Origin: Pseudonocardia sp. HH130630-07
Lineage (GTDB): Bacteria; Actinomycetota; Actinomycetes; Mycobacteriales; Pseudonocardiaceae
Assembly: GCF_001698125.1 (NCBI RefSeq)
Contig: NZ_CP013854.1
Location: 1,116,001 to 1,180,000, forward strand
Direction: 5' to 3'
Length of the DNA: 64,000 nt
Shown piece after piece: positions 50,145 to 59,340 of this stretch (positions are counted from its first letter, which is position 1; each line of letters starts with the position of its first letter). The translations under genes and the position numbers were made by a program. A model generated the notes under the pieces. It was given only the letters and a program-made list of their open reading frames with translations. It did not search any database and was not told the DNA's origin.

Positions 50145-50883
50145 GACAGCCGCGCCGACACGGTGTCACCGATCGCGGTCACGGTGCTGTCGAGGTCACT
50201 GCGATCCGCGATACGTCCGAGGGGAGCCAGGCGATCACCGGGACCGAACGTCCACGCCGCGAGCGGAGTCTCGCCGTAGGCGTCGTGCAGCTCGGTGGCG
50301 TGGGTGGCCAGGCGGTCCAGTGCGGCCGGGATCCGCCGCTCGTCGGTGATGGCCTCCTCGAACGCCCCGACGAGGTTGATCGGCTGGGTCTCGCGGGCGA
50401 CGACGAGGACGGCGTCGGGCAGCGTCCGGTTGGCGAAGGTGTTCTGCTTGCCGGTCGGCATGCTGGTGACGAACGCACGGACGAACGCCTCCACCGCCCG
50501 TCGCGTCGCGGCCGGGTCACCGAGGGTGTCGTACAGCCGGTCGACGTCGACGGCGGCGTAGCGGTACAGCGTGGCGGAGTTGAACTCGACGGTGCCGATC
50601 ATCCCCGCCCCGGCGTCCTCCTCGGCGTCGGCGTTCTTGTGGTCGTCGACGGCGGTGAAGTAGTCGTACTCGTTGGTTACGGCGTGCACCGAGATCGCGT
50701 GCGCGACCTGAGCTGCGGCATCGACGTTGAGGTCGGCGTCGTCGGCGATCATCCGTCCGAACAGGGCGACGTCGATCGAGCTGTCGGTCTTCGCCCGGCG
50801 CTTGGCCTCGTCCTTGCGCACCGGGTCACCTGTTCTGCCTGCTTCCACCGCGAGCTCCGCCAACCCGCGGATCTGGCCGGGAC

Positions 50884-51813
50884 TCAGAGCGTGTTTGAGA
50901 AGATCGGGTTGTAGGCGTGAACCTGCGTCGTTGCTGCCGCGTGGCGGGTCCGCCGCGGGCGAGGCGGCGGGTCATGGTGTTGATCGCGGCCCAGCGGATC
51001 ATGGCTTCGGAGGTGGCCGGGTGGCGTTCGTAGTCGCGGGCCAGCCGGCGGTGGGCGGTCAGCCACGCCAGGCTGCGTTCGACCGCCCACCGGCGCGGGA
51101 TGACCACGAAACCTCGCTGGCCTGCGGGTTTACGCACGATCTCGATCGTTGTGCGCAGGAAGGTCTGTGCCCAGTCGACCAGGCGTCCGGCGAAGCCGGC
51201 GTCGGCGAAGATGAACCGCACCGCGGTGGCCAGGTAGGCGCCGAGCAGCGCGGTCTTCGCGCCGTCACGGTCCTGGCGCCCGGCCGAGCAGACCATCACC
51301 GTCAGCAGCAACCCGAGTGTGTCGGTGACGATGAACCGCTTCCGGCCGTTGACCTTCTTCCCGGCATCGTAGCCGCGCGACTGGGTGCCGACGGTGTCGG
51401 ACCCTTTGACGCTCTGGGAGTCGATGATCCCCGCGCTCGGCTCGGGATCACGCCCTTCGGCCACCCGACCTGCCCGCGCACGATGGGCAGGATCTTCTCG
51501 GTGACCCGCTGCCGCTCCCACCGGTTGAAGTACCAGTACACCCTCTGCCAGGGCGGGAAGTCCGCCGGTAGCGCCCGCCACGCGCATCCGGCCCGGACCA
51601 CGTAGAGGATCGCATCCACCACGTCACGACGCGGATGCTTCTCCGGGCGCCCTCCGGTCTCCGGCGCGGGCAACAAAAGCTCGACCACCGCCCACTGCTC
51701 GTCACTGGTGTCCGACGGGTACCGCCTACGACGTCGAGTCATCACCACCCACAGTGGATCACCACGGGCCTGTGGTCACGCAGACACGCCAACCCTTCTC
51801 AAACACGCTCTCA
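50884..51813 (-). mobile_element. IS5-family element inserted in cas7e
   Basis: Element 50887-51810 (924 bp) with inverted ends GAGCGTGTTTGAGAAG and a TCA duplication at 50884-50886 and 51811-51813, consistent with the TNA target of some IS5-family groups. The transposase is spread over two frames on the - strand. Confidence 0.82.
50887..51748 (-). CDS. IS5-family transposase in two reading frames
   Basis: The first frame starts at 51748 (YPSDTSDEQWAVVELLLPAP; AILYVVRAGCAWRALPADFP), the usual N-terminal domain. The catalytic part is in a second frame, from about 51460 (VAEGRDPEPSAGIIDSQSVK) through FADAGFAGRLVDWA and IPRRWAVERSLAWLTAHRRL. The shift needed is -1, around GGTCGGGTGGCC, as for programmed frameshifting in related elements. 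The second frame reads out of the element into flanking DNA before its stop at 50826. Confidence 0.75.
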
Positions 51814-51965
51814 GGAAGATGAGGTAGTTCGACTCCTCGGGTTCCCCTTTACGGTTCTTCGGTTCCTCCAGCTTGATGCCGTTCTTGCCGAAGGTCTTGA
51901 AGACGGCCTTGACCAGCTCCGACTCCCGTCCGGCCAGCGACGGGTCCCCGCAACGGTCGACATCA

Positions 51966-52138
51966 GGTTCACCGGAACGGCACAACGATCGTGGAGCAGG
52001 ACCCTGACCCCCTTCCGCACCGTGGCGCAGCATGCGCCACGATTGCTCCACGATGCGACCACAGTGGACGAAACCATGATCGCCAGCGATCATCGCTGTT
52101 TGATCATGAACTCCGGTATCGCCCCAGGTCAAACACAG
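51966..52138. other. Probable IS/rearrangement remnant between cas7e fragment and tRNA
   Basis: No gene. The stretch has inverted pieces (CGTGGAGCA near 51990 and TGCTCCACG near 52045) and a second smaller pair (GCGCC...GGCGC around 52025-52040), the look of transposon ends or a collapsed element. It marks the breakpoint where the upstream half of the cas operon was lost. Confidence 0.4.
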
Positions 52139-52174
52139 AACAGGCGGCACTACCCGTAGGTAATACCGCCTGTT
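52139..52174 (-). terminator. Intrinsic terminator after tRNA-Ala
   Basis: A perfect 9-bp stem AACAGGCGG/CCGCCTGTT with an inner TACC/GGTA stem lies just downstream of the tRNA on the - strand, followed by CTGTGTTTG. Strong hairpin with a short T-rich tail. Confidence 0.75.
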
Positions 52175-52180
52175 AACAAG

Positions 52181-52255
<75 letters not shown>

Positions 52256-52341
52256 TTGCGACATGCAGGACAGTACACGCCCCTTTCACCGCCCCCGTAA
52301 GGGGGGTGCCCTCCGCCCGCCGACCACCTAGCCTCCGACGG

Positions 52342-54336
52342 GTGCAGCCCTCCGACATCGGACGACTCGTCTCCCTCGGCTCACCCGCGGTCTCCCCGGA
52401 CGGCGCCTGGATCGCCGTCACGGTGCGGCGGGTCGACCTGGAACGCAACCGCTACGACACCTCGGTCCTGCTCGCCGCCGCGGACGGCGGCGTCGCACCG
52501 CGCCGGTTGACCGGCTCCGCGCTCGGGGACGGCTCGCCCGTCTGGTCGCCGGACGGCTCGCGGCTGGCGGTCGTCACCACGCGGGAGGAGGGCGGATCGA
52601 GCCTGCGGGTGCTGCCGATCGGGGTGCCCGGCGAACCCGTCACGGTGTGCGAGCGGCCCGAGGCGATCACCGAGCCGGCGTGGTCACCGGACGGTTCGCG
52701 GATCGCGTTCGTGTCCCGGGAGCGCTCGGCCCGCTGGGCCGCCGGCGAGGACGAGCGGGCCCGCGAGCCCCGGCGGATCGACCGGCTGTTCACCCGGCTC
52801 GACGGCGAGGGCTGGATCGTTGACCGGCCGTCGAGCGTCTTCGTGGTCGACGCCGACGGCGGCGCACCGGTGGTCGTCGCCGGCGGGCCCTACGAGCACG
52901 CGAACCCGGCCTGGTCCCCGGACGGCCGGACGCTCGCCGTCGTCTCCGCCCGGGAGCCGGACTGGGACCTGCAGGAGATCACGCACATCTACCTGGTCGA
53001 CGCCGCGGGCGGCGCGGAGCCGCGCCGGCTCACCGTGTCGGGCGCCATGCACACGCACCCGGCCTGGTCGCCGGACGGCGCGTCGCTCGCGACGCTGGCC
53101 TCCGACGACCACGTCGCCGTCCCGGCGCACGGGTACCCGGCGCTGGTCGACGTCGCCTCCGGCGCCGAGCGCGCGCTCACCACCGGGCTGGACCGGCAGT
53201 GCCGCCCGTACCCGTCGGCCCGCGCCCCGGTCTTCGACGGCGACGAGGTGATCTTCGCCGTCGAGGACCACGGCGGCGTGCACCTCTACCGGGCGGGGAC
53301 CGGCGGGAACGGCTCCGGACCGGCGCGACCGCTGCTGACCGGGGACCGGGTCGTCACCGCGTTCGACCACGCGGGTGGCACCACGGCCGTGCTCCTCGGC
53401 GACCCGGACCACCTGCCGGAGCTGCACGTCCTGGACCCGGGCGGCGCCGTACGCCGGCTCACCGGCCTCACCGACGCCTTCCACGCCGCGCTCGGCGGTG
53501 CCTCCCCGGTCCGGCTCGCCGTACCGTCCCCGGCCGGCGACGGCGACGTCGACACCTGGGTGCTGCTGCCCGACGGGGGCGACGGTCCGGTGCCGGTGCT
53601 GCTGTCCGTCCACGGCGGACCGGCCACCCAGTACGCCTCGGTCTGGTTCGACGAGTTCCGGCTCTGGGCCGCGGCCGGTTACGCGGTGGTGTGGTGCAAC
53701 CCGCACGGCTCGACCGGCCACACCGAGGACTGGACCCGGGCGATCCGCGCACCGCAGGCCGTGACGGCACCGGGCACCGGCTGGGGCGGCATCGACGCCG
53801 ACGACGTCCTGGCCGCCCTGGACGGCGCGCTGGCCGCGTTCGACCGGCTCGACCGCGACCGGGTCGGCGTGCTCGGCGGTTCCTACGGCGGGTACATCAC
53901 CAGCTGGCTGGCGGCGCACCACTCGGACCGGTTCGCCGCCGCGTGCAGCGAGCGCGCGGTGAACAACCTCGAGTCGCTCGACTGGAGTTCCGACGCCGCG
54001 GGCTGGTTCCACTGGGAGTTCGGTCCCTCACCGTGGACGGACCCGCAGCCCTACCGGGACATGTCCCCGCTCACCCATGTGGCCGGGATCGACGTCCCGA
54101 TGCTGATCCTGCACTCCGAGGAGGACCTGCGCTGCCCGGTCGAGCAGGCCGACGCGCTGTTCGTGGCGCTGCGCCTGCTCGGCAAGCCGGTCGAGTACTG
54201 GCGGTTCCCGGCCGAGAGCCACGGGCTGTCCCGCTCCGGTTCGCCCCGGCACCGGGTGCACCGCGCGCAGATCATCCTGGACTTCTTCGGCCGGCACCTC
54301 GGTGGTACCCGGCCGGACGAGGTGCCGGCGGGCTGA
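52342..54336 (+). CDS. S9-family serine peptidase (prolyl oligopeptidase/acylaminoacyl-peptidase type)
   Basis: 664 aa. The first 400 residues are a beta-propeller with repeated W-S-P-D-G motifs (TDP/TolB-like blades), which gates access to the active site. The C-terminal alpha/beta-hydrolase domain has the nucleophile elbow GVLGGSYGGYITSW, a catalytic Asp region LILHSEEDLRCPVEQADALF and the terminal His in FPAESHGLSRSGSP. Such enzymes trim short peptides or N-acylated peptides in the cytoplasm. GTG 52342 fits the first blade; a TAGCCT -10-like box lies just upstream, so the message may be leaderless. No signal peptide. Confidence 0.88.
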   Translation: MQPSDIGRLVSLGSPAVSPDGAWIAVTVRRVDLERNRYDTSVLLAAADGGVAPRRLTGSALGDGSPVWSPDGSRLAVVTTREEGGSSLRVLPIGVPGEPVTVCERPEAITEPAWSPDGSRIAFVSRERSARWAAGEDERAREPRRIDRLFTRLDGEGWIVDRPSSVFVVDADGGAPVVVAGGPYEHANPAWSPDGRTLAVVSAREPDWDLQEITHIYLVDAAGGAEPRRLTVSGAMHTHPAWSPDGASLATLASDDHVAVPAHGYPALVDVASGAERALTTGLDRQCRPYPSARAPVFDGDEVIFAVEDHGGVHLYRAGTGGNGSGPARPLLTGDRVVTAFDHAGGTTAVLLGDPDHLPELHVLDPGGAVRRLTGLTDAFHAALGGASPVRLAVPSPAGDGDVDTWVLLPDGGDGPVPVLLSVHGGPATQYASVWFDEFRLWAAAGYAVVWCNPHGSTGHTEDWTRAIRAPQAVTAPGTGWGGIDADDVLAALDGALAAFDRLDRDRVGVLGGSYGGYITSWLAAHHSDRFAAACSERAVNNLESLDWSSDAAGWFHWEFGPSPWTDPQPYRDMSPLTHVAGIDVPMLILHSEEDLRCPVEQADALFVALRLLGKPVEYWRFPAESHGLSRSGSPRHRVHRAQIILDFFGRHLGGTRPDEVPAG

Positions 54337-54340
54337 CCGC

Positions 54341-55168
54341 TCAGGACGGCTCGCCGGCCGGCTCCTCGCGGAGGTCCTTCATCACGGGGTCGTGCTGCCA
54401 GAACTCCTCGAACCCCTCGGCCGCGAACCGTTCGCCGACGGCGTGCAGCACGATGTCGCCGCGGACGTGCCCGACGGCGAGCTGGACGGTGGCCGGGTCG
54501 TCGGTGTAGAGCCCGCGGGTACGGCTGCCGTCCAGCCCGCCGACGACGGCCTGCGTCCGGTCGGCGACCGCGACGAGCAACCGCCATCCGGGATACTGAC
54601 GGATGCGCTCGTTCCCGGCGTAGCGGTGCTCGATCGTGCGGCCGACCGGGTCCGGGTCGTGCCCGTAGACCACCACCCGGATGTCGACGCCACGCTGCTC
54701 GGCCCGGCGCAGCTCCGGCTTGAGCGCCACGAGATCCTCCGCCCGGGCCGCGATCTCGACCATGTGGAACGCTGCGGCGACCACGTCCTCGGCACGTTCG
54801 AGCAGGATGCGCTTCTCGTCGAGAGAGTGCACCAGGCGCGCCTGCAGCGGGGAGCTGAGCTGGGGCATCTCCCGTTCGAGGACGTCGATCGTCCGGTCGA
54901 AGTCACGGCGCATCCGCTCCAGCAGCGACGCCACGGGCAACGGGACGTAGCCGACGCCGTCGTCGTCGGTACGGACCTCGTAGGCCGCACCGCGGCCGAC
55001 GAGCTTGCCGAGGGTCTCGTAGACGGTGCTCCGCGGGACCCCCGACCGCTTCGCGACCTCGTAGCCGTTCAGCGGCTCTCCCGCCACGACGAGGGTCACG
55101 TACGCTTTCGCCTCGTAACCGGACATGCCGAGACGCTGCAGCTCGCCGATCACTCGCTGCACGGACAT
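54341..55168 (-). CDS. TrmB-family transcriptional regulator
   Basis: 275 aa. An N-terminal winged helix (VIGELQRLGMSGYEAKAYVT, then YEVAKRSGVPRSTVYETLGK) is of the TrmB type. A coiled linker and a C-terminal effector domain with phospholipase-D-like fold (DIRVVVYGHDPDPVGRTIEH) follow. TrmB proteins often sense sugars, and this one is divergent from a gluconokinase gene, which fits a role in sugar metabolism (inference). Convergent with the S9 peptidase, 4 bp apart. Confidence 0.82.
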   Translation of the reverse strand: MSVQRVIGELQRLGMSGYEAKAYVTLVVAGEPLNGYEVAKRSGVPRSTVYETLGKLVGRGAAYEVRTDDDGVGYVPLPVASLLERMRRDFDRTIDVLEREMPQLSSPLQARLVHSLDEKRILLERAEDVVAAAFHMVEIAARAEDLVALKPELRRAEQRGVDIRVVVYGHDPDPVGRTIEHRYAGNERIRQYPGWRLLVAVADRTQAVVGGLDGSRTRGLYTDDPATVQLAVGHVRGDIVLHAVGERFAAEGFEEFWQHDPVMKDLREEPAGEPS

Positions 55169-55426
55169 TGCGAGATCATCTCACCCTTTCGACGGAACGT
55201 CGCCGCTCCCGGCCACCCGCGGACGCCGGGTGCGAACCGAGGATCTTACGTCCGGACCATCCGGTTCCTCACGGGTTACCGCCCGTCCGATCCGGTGTCA
55301 CCCCGACGTGCACGTCGTCGCGCCGCCGGACGGGGGCCGTTCGACACCGGCGGTGTGCGTCGCGCAGGCTGGACCGGCGCCCGCGCGGAGGCGTGTCCGA
55401 GATCGACGCACCGAGGAGCCGATGCC

Positions 55427-55930
55427 GTGCCGCAGCAACCGCCACCCGTCGTCGTGATGGGGGTGTCCGGGTCCGGCAAGTCCACGGTGGGCACCGCGCT
55501 CGCCGAACGCCTCGGGGCCGCGTTCACCGACGCCGACGGCCTGCACCCGGCGGCGAACGTCGCGAAGATGCGGGCCGGGACCCCGCTCACCGACACCGAC
55601 CGGGCGCCCTGGCTCGATCTCGTCGGTGCGCGGCTCGCCGAGGGCGCCGGTCACGGCGTCGTCGTCGCCTGCTCGGCCCTGCGCCGGTCCTACCGGGACC
55701 GGCTGCGCGGGCACGCCCCGGACACGGTGTTCGTGCACCTGACCGGGGCCCGCGACGTCCTGGCCGCCCGGATGGGCGCCCGCACGGACCACTTCATGCC
55801 CGCGGCCCTGCTCGACTCCCAGTTCGCCACGCTCGAACCGCTCGGTCCCGACGAGGCCGGCGTCGTCCTGGACGTCGCCCGGCCGGTCGGCGAGCTGGTC
55901 GCGGCGGCCGCCGACGCCGTGCGCCGGTAA
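55427..55930 (+). CDS. gntK: Gluconokinase
   Basis: 167-aa P-loop kinase that phosphorylates D-gluconate to 6-phosphogluconate, feeding the pentose phosphate pathway. Walker A GVSGSGKSTVGTALAERL is at residues 12-29, followed by the GntK signature DADGLHPAANVAKMRAGTPL and the CSALRRSYRDRLR motif. GTG 55427 is preceded by GAGGAG; length is normal for the family. No gluconate permease is adjacent. The product is soluble and cytoplasmic. Promoter would lie in the 258-bp divergent region shared with the TrmB regulator. Confidence 0.93.
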   Translation: MPQQPPPVVVMGVSGSGKSTVGTALAERLGAAFTDADGLHPAANVAKMRAGTPLTDTDRAPWLDLVGARLAEGAGHGVVVACSALRRSYRDRLRGHAPDTVFVHLTGARDVLAARMGARTDHFMPAALLDSQFATLEPLGPDEAGVVLDVARPVGELVAAAADAVRR

Positions 55931-55934
55931 CCCG

Positions 55935-57389
55935 TCAGACGACGATCCCGGCCCGCTCCCCCGCCCAGGTGTCCAGACCGGACGCCCGGCCCGCGACGTC
56001 GTCGGCCGCCCGGCGCAACCGGCGCACGGCGTCGGCCAGCACCGGCCCGGGGTGGGTGAACGGCAGCCGCAGCCGGTCGGCGAACACCGATCCGGCGCCG
56101 AAGCGCGGGCCCGGCGCGAGCACGAGCCCGTGCCGCGGCGCCACCGCCGTGAGCGCCGTGGAGCACGGCGTCCCGAGATCGCACCAGAGCGCCAGGCCGC
56201 CGTCCGGCACGTCGTACCGCCAGTGCGGCAGCGCCGCCGCCAGCTCGGACACCAGCCGGTCCCGCCGGGTCCGCAGCTGCCCGATCCGTTCCTCCCGGAT
56301 CGTCCCCAGCGCGTCGTGCACCTCCACCGCGACCAGCTGCTCCAGCACCGGCGGCGCGATCTGGGTCCGGGCCAGCCGGCGGCGCATCCGGGCGGCCGGG
56401 CCGCGACCGGCCCGGATCCAGCCGATCCGCAGCCCGCCCCAGGCGATCTTGCTGGCGCTCCCGACGGTCACGACGTCGTCCGGCCGCGGTGCGTGCGCGG
56501 CGCACGGCAGCGGGACCGGCGCACCGGGTTCCCGCAGGTCCAGCTCGACGAAGGTCTCGTCGACGATCGCGACCGTGCCGTGCCGGGCGAGGCGGTGCAG
56601 CAGCCGGGAGCGGGCCTCGTCGTCGAGCAGGCGGCCGGTCGGGTTCTGGAAGTCCGCCATCAGGAACGCGGCCCGGGCCGCCGTCTGCCGCGCGGCCCGC
56701 GGCAGCGCGAACTCGGCCGGGTCGTCGCCGACGGCAACCGGGACCGGGCGCACCCCGGCGTCGGCGAGCAGGTCCAGCGCCGCCGGGTACGTGGGGTGCT
56801 CGACCAGCACCCGGTCACCCGGCCCGGTGAGCTCGGCGACCGCGAGGTGCAGCGCGTGCAGCGCCCCACCGGTGACGACGATCTGGTCCGGCCCGGTCGG
56901 CACGCCCCGGCCGGTGAACCGGGCGGCGATCCGCTCGCGCAGGGCGGCCAGCCCGTCCGGGCCGTAGCCGTGCCGGCCCAGCTCGTCGTCGAGCCGGTCG
57001 GCGGCCCGCCGGACCAGCGCGGGCAGCACCGACGGGGCGGCCGGGGCGGCGTGCGAGAGGTCGATCGCGCCGCCCCGCACCGGACCGGGGGCCCAGACGC
57101 CGTCGACGCGCAGCTCGCCGTCCGGCAGCCGGACCCAGGTCCCCGCCCCCTGCCTGGCCTGCGCCCACCCGGCGTCGCGCAGCTCGCGGTAGGCGTGGGT
57201 GACCGTCACCCGGCTCACCCGCAGCTGCCCGGCCAGGGCCCGCTCGGCCGGGAGCCGGGTGCCCGACGCGAGGCGGCCGTCCCCGACGAGCACCCGGATC
57301 GTGTCGGCCAGCACGCGGTACGCCGGGCCGCGGCCCGCCCGCACGTCGCCGCACATCCCGGCCAGCCGGACCGCCCCGACACCGTCCAT
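55935..57389 (-). CDS. MocR/PdxR-type regulator (GntR HTH fused to aminotransferase domain)
   Basis: 484 aa from ATG 57389. An N-terminal GntR winged helix (GTRLPAERALAGQLRVSRVT, VTHAYRELRDAG) is fused to a fold-type I aminotransferase domain. The PLP lysine is present (VTVGSASKIAWGGLRIGW) with the Asn-Pro-Thr-Gly motif (ADFQNPTGRLL). These proteins bind PLP as effector rather than catalyse. It is divergent from the YczE-type membrane protein, the recurrent yczR-yczE arrangement, and the 68-bp intergenic space contains a direct repeat CCG(G)TCCA near 57383-57401, the half-site style of MocR operators. Confidence 0.87.
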   Translation of the reverse strand: MDGVGAVRLAGMCGDVRAGRGPAYRVLADTIRVLVGDGRLASGTRLPAERALAGQLRVSRVTVTHAYRELRDAGWAQARQGAGTWVRLPDGELRVDGVWAPGPVRGGAIDLSHAAPAAPSVLPALVRRAADRLDDELGRHGYGPDGLAALRERIAARFTGRGVPTGPDQIVVTGGALHALHLAVAELTGPGDRVLVEHPTYPAALDLLADAGVRPVPVAVGDDPAEFALPRAARQTAARAAFLMADFQNPTGRLLDDEARSRLLHRLARHGTVAIVDETFVELDLREPGAPVPLPCAAHAPRPDDVVTVGSASKIAWGGLRIGWIRAGRGPAARMRRRLARTQIAPPVLEQLVAVEVHDALGTIREERIGQLRTRRDRLVSELAAALPHWRYDVPDGGLALWCDLGTPCSTALTAVAPRHGLVLAPGPRFGAGSVFADRLRLPFTHPGPVLADAVRRLRRAADDVAGRASGLDTWAGERAGIVV

Positions 57390-57457
57390 TTTCCGGTCCA
57401 CTTCTGCTCGATTGGCCTGATGACAGCCGGCCACCCGAAGGAGAAGCATGCCAGTAC

Positions 57458-58087
57458 GTGACGATCGACAGGAGCCACAGCCGGTGGGCCGTGGCGGGCA
57501 TGCCACGGCGCGGACGCCGGCTCACCCAGCTGCTGCTGGGGCTGACCGCCTACGCGTTCTCGATGGCGCTGATGATGCGGGCCGGGCTCGGCTCGATGCC
57601 GTGGGACGTGCTGCACCAGGGCCTGGCCGTGCACACCGGGCTGTCCGTCGGCGTGCTGACGATGCTGGTCGCGGTCGTGGTCCTGCTGCTGTGGCTGCCG
57701 CTGCGCGAGCGCCCCGGGATCGGGACCGTGGCGAACGTCGTCGTCATCGGGCTGACGGTGGACATCGCGCTGGCCGTCGTGCCGGAGGTGGCGTCGCTGC
57801 CGGCCCGGATCGGGCTGGCAGCGGCCGGGATCGTGCTCAACGCGGTGGCGACGGCGGCCTACATCGGCGTCGGGCTGGGCCCCGGCCCGCGGGACGGCCT
57901 GATGACCGGCCTCGCGGACCGCACCGGCTGGTCCGTACGGCTGGTGCGGACCGCGATCGAGGTGACGGTCGTGCTCACCGGATGGCTGCTCGGCGGCACC
58001 TTCGGGGTCGTGACGGTGCTCTACGCGGTCGGGGTGGGCCCGCTGATCCAGTGGTTCCTGCCCCGGCTCACCGTCCGGGTGTCCTAA
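57458..58087 (+). CDS. YczE/YyaS/YitT-family membrane protein
   Basis: 209 aa from GTG 57458, with AAGGAG upstream at slightly long spacing. Five or six membrane helices are visible. The N-terminal LLLGLTAYAFSMALMMRAGL and AGLGSMPWDVLHQGLAVHTG are the family signature, with GPGPRDGLMTGLADRTGWSV in the middle. Function of the family is unproven; its partner MocR suggests a link to vitamin B6 or amine metabolism. Overlaps the end of the DsbA-like gene by four bases, convergent. Confidence 0.85.
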   Translation: MTIDRSHSRWAVAGMPRRGRRLTQLLLGLTAYAFSMALMMRAGLGSMPWDVLHQGLAVHTGLSVGVLTMLVAVVVLLLWLPLRERPGIGTVANVVVIGLTVDIALAVVPEVASLPARIGLAAAGIVLNAVATAAYIGVGLGPGPRDGLMTGLADRTGWSVRLVRTAIEVTVVLTGWLLGGTFGVVTVLYAVGVGPLIQWFLPRLTVRVS

Positions 58088-58830
58088 CCGGCCAGCTCGT
58101 CCAGCCAGCCCGTGTTCGCGAGGTCGACCTTGCGGCCGTTCAGCACGATGGTCGGCAACTCCAGCCGGCCGCCGGGAGCCACGACCGGGTCGTCCACGGC
58201 CGCCGTCGTCGCGTCGGCGATCGCGCGGCTGTCGCCCTGCCGGGCCACGCAGCCGCCGAAATCACCCGTCGCGCCGAGCTCGGTACCGATCGCGGTCAGT
58301 TCCTCGACCGTCCGGCCGGTGCTGCCCTCCGCGGGCTGCTCGGCGTAGAGCCGGGCGTGGTAGGCCGGGAAGATCCCGGCGTCCACGGCGCAGAGTGCCG
58401 CGTTGCCGGCGCGGGTGGAGTACCCGGGCGGGGTGGTCCGGTCGTCGAGGATGGCGATGTGGTGGTAGTTCACCTTCGCCCGGCCGGAGTTCAGGGCGGC
58501 GGTGATCCGGTCGCCGTACTGGGTCTCGGCCTGCTTGCAGAACGGGCAGAGGTAGTCCTCGTAGACGTCGACGGTGACCGGCGCCGCCGGCTCCCCCGCG
58601 GTGACGACGACGCCGGCCCGCGCCACCGCGTAGGCGGGCTCCGGCGGCCCGGCTGGCTGCGACACGTGGTTCTGCCAGACCGTGTACCCGCCGCCGAGCA
58701 GCACCGCGATCAGCACCCCGCCGGCGATGAGCAGCCCCTGGCGGCCCCGCGACTTCTTCGGCGGGGTGATCCCGGCCGCCTGCAGCCGGGCCTGCGCGGC
58801 GCCGTGCCGCTCCCGTTCGCTGCGTCCCAT
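58084..58830 (-). CDS. Membrane-anchored DsbA-like thioredoxin-fold protein
   Basis: 248 aa. A cytoplasmic basic stretch (residues 1-30) is followed by one membrane helix (GLLIAGGVLIAVLLGGGYTV, about 31-50) and an extracellular thioredoxin fold with the redox motif CPFC (DVYEDYLCPFCKQAETQYGD). The helical insertion and the cis-Pro region (RLELPTIVLNG) are those of DsbA/thioredoxin_4 proteins. It would oxidise cysteines in exported proteins. It is followed 16 bp later by a MauE/DoxX-like membrane protein, a common redox pairing. Confidence 0.88.
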   Translation of the reverse strand: MGRSERERHGAAQARLQAAGITPPKKSRGRQGLLIAGGVLIAVLLGGGYTVWQNHVSQPAGPPEPAYAVARAGVVVTAGEPAAPVTVDVYEDYLCPFCKQAETQYGDRITAALNSGRAKVNYHHIAILDDRTTPPGYSTRAGNAALCAVDAGIFPAYHARLYAEQPAEGSTGRTVEELTAIGTELGATGDFGGCVARQGDSRAIADATTAAVDDPVVAPGGRLELPTIVLNGRKVDLANTGWLDELAG

Positions 58831-58846
58831 CGTCCGTTCCTCTCCC

Positions 58847-59317
58847 CTACGATCCGTCGTCCCACACCCGGTCGACCGCGACGACCGTGCGCGGCCGGAT
58901 GACCAGCCACGTCGCGAGCGCCAGGAACCCGACGTCGCGCAGCAGTGTCAGCGGGTACTGCTCCTCGCCGGGCGGCACCGGGCCGCCGCCACCGAAGCAC
59001 CCGCAGTCGATGGACAGGCCCCTGGCCCAGGCCTGCACCAGCCCGGCGACGAAGGCGAGCAGCAGCACCGCGCTCACCACCGCGGCCAGCCGGGTCCCGA
59101 TCCCGAGCAGCAGCAACCCGCCCAGCGCGAGTTCGAGCAGCGGCAGCATCGTCGCGACGGCGCTCACCCCGGCCTGGGGCAGCAGCCGGTAGGCGTCCAC
59201 CGCGACGGCCGCCTGCAGCGGGTCGGCGAGCTTGCCGATCCCGGAGACCAGCCAGACCGCGGCGAGCCCGAGCCGCACGACGGTGCCGACGAGGTCGAGC
59301 AGCCGGCCGGTGGTCAC
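58847..59317 (-). CDS. MauE/DoxX-family redox membrane protein
   Basis: 156 aa from GTG 59317 with four membrane helices. The motif LSIDCGCFGGGGPV carries a Cys pair between helices, the feature of MauE-like proteins that support disulfide formation; the first helix VRLGLAAVWLVSGIGKLADP is typical of the DoxX/MauE superfamily. A TAGGCT -10-like box sits just before the GTG, so the transcript may be leaderless. It lies directly upstream of the DsbA-like gene and probably recycles it (inference). Confidence 0.83.
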   Translation of the reverse strand: MTTGRLLDLVGTVVRLGLAAVWLVSGIGKLADPLQAAVAVDAYRLLPQAGVSAVATMLPLLELALGGLLLLGIGTRLAAVVSAVLLLAFVAGLVQAWARGLSIDCGCFGGGGPVPPGEEQYPLTLLRDVGFLALATWLVIRPRTVVAVDRVWDDGS

Positions 59318-59340
59318 GGCCGCAGAGCCTAGCGAGGGGT

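Larger units (their letters stand above)
50141..51965 (-). pseudogene. cas7e: cas7e, N-terminally truncated and split by an IS
   Basis: Cas7e is the repeated backbone subunit of Cascade. The C-terminal two thirds (50141-50886) reads LAELAVEAGRTGDP through IDVALFGRMIADDADLNVDA and FVTSMPTGKQNTFANRTLPD, all typical. Beyond the IS at 50887-51810 it continues upstream as LVKAVFKTFGKNGIKLEEPK and EESNYLIFLS; removing the IS and one TCA joins YLIFLSPGQIRGLAELAV in frame. Cas7e sequence stops near 51965, so about the first 90-100 residues, including the normal start, are gone, along with cas8e, cse2 and cas3 expected further upstream. Confidence 0.82.
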
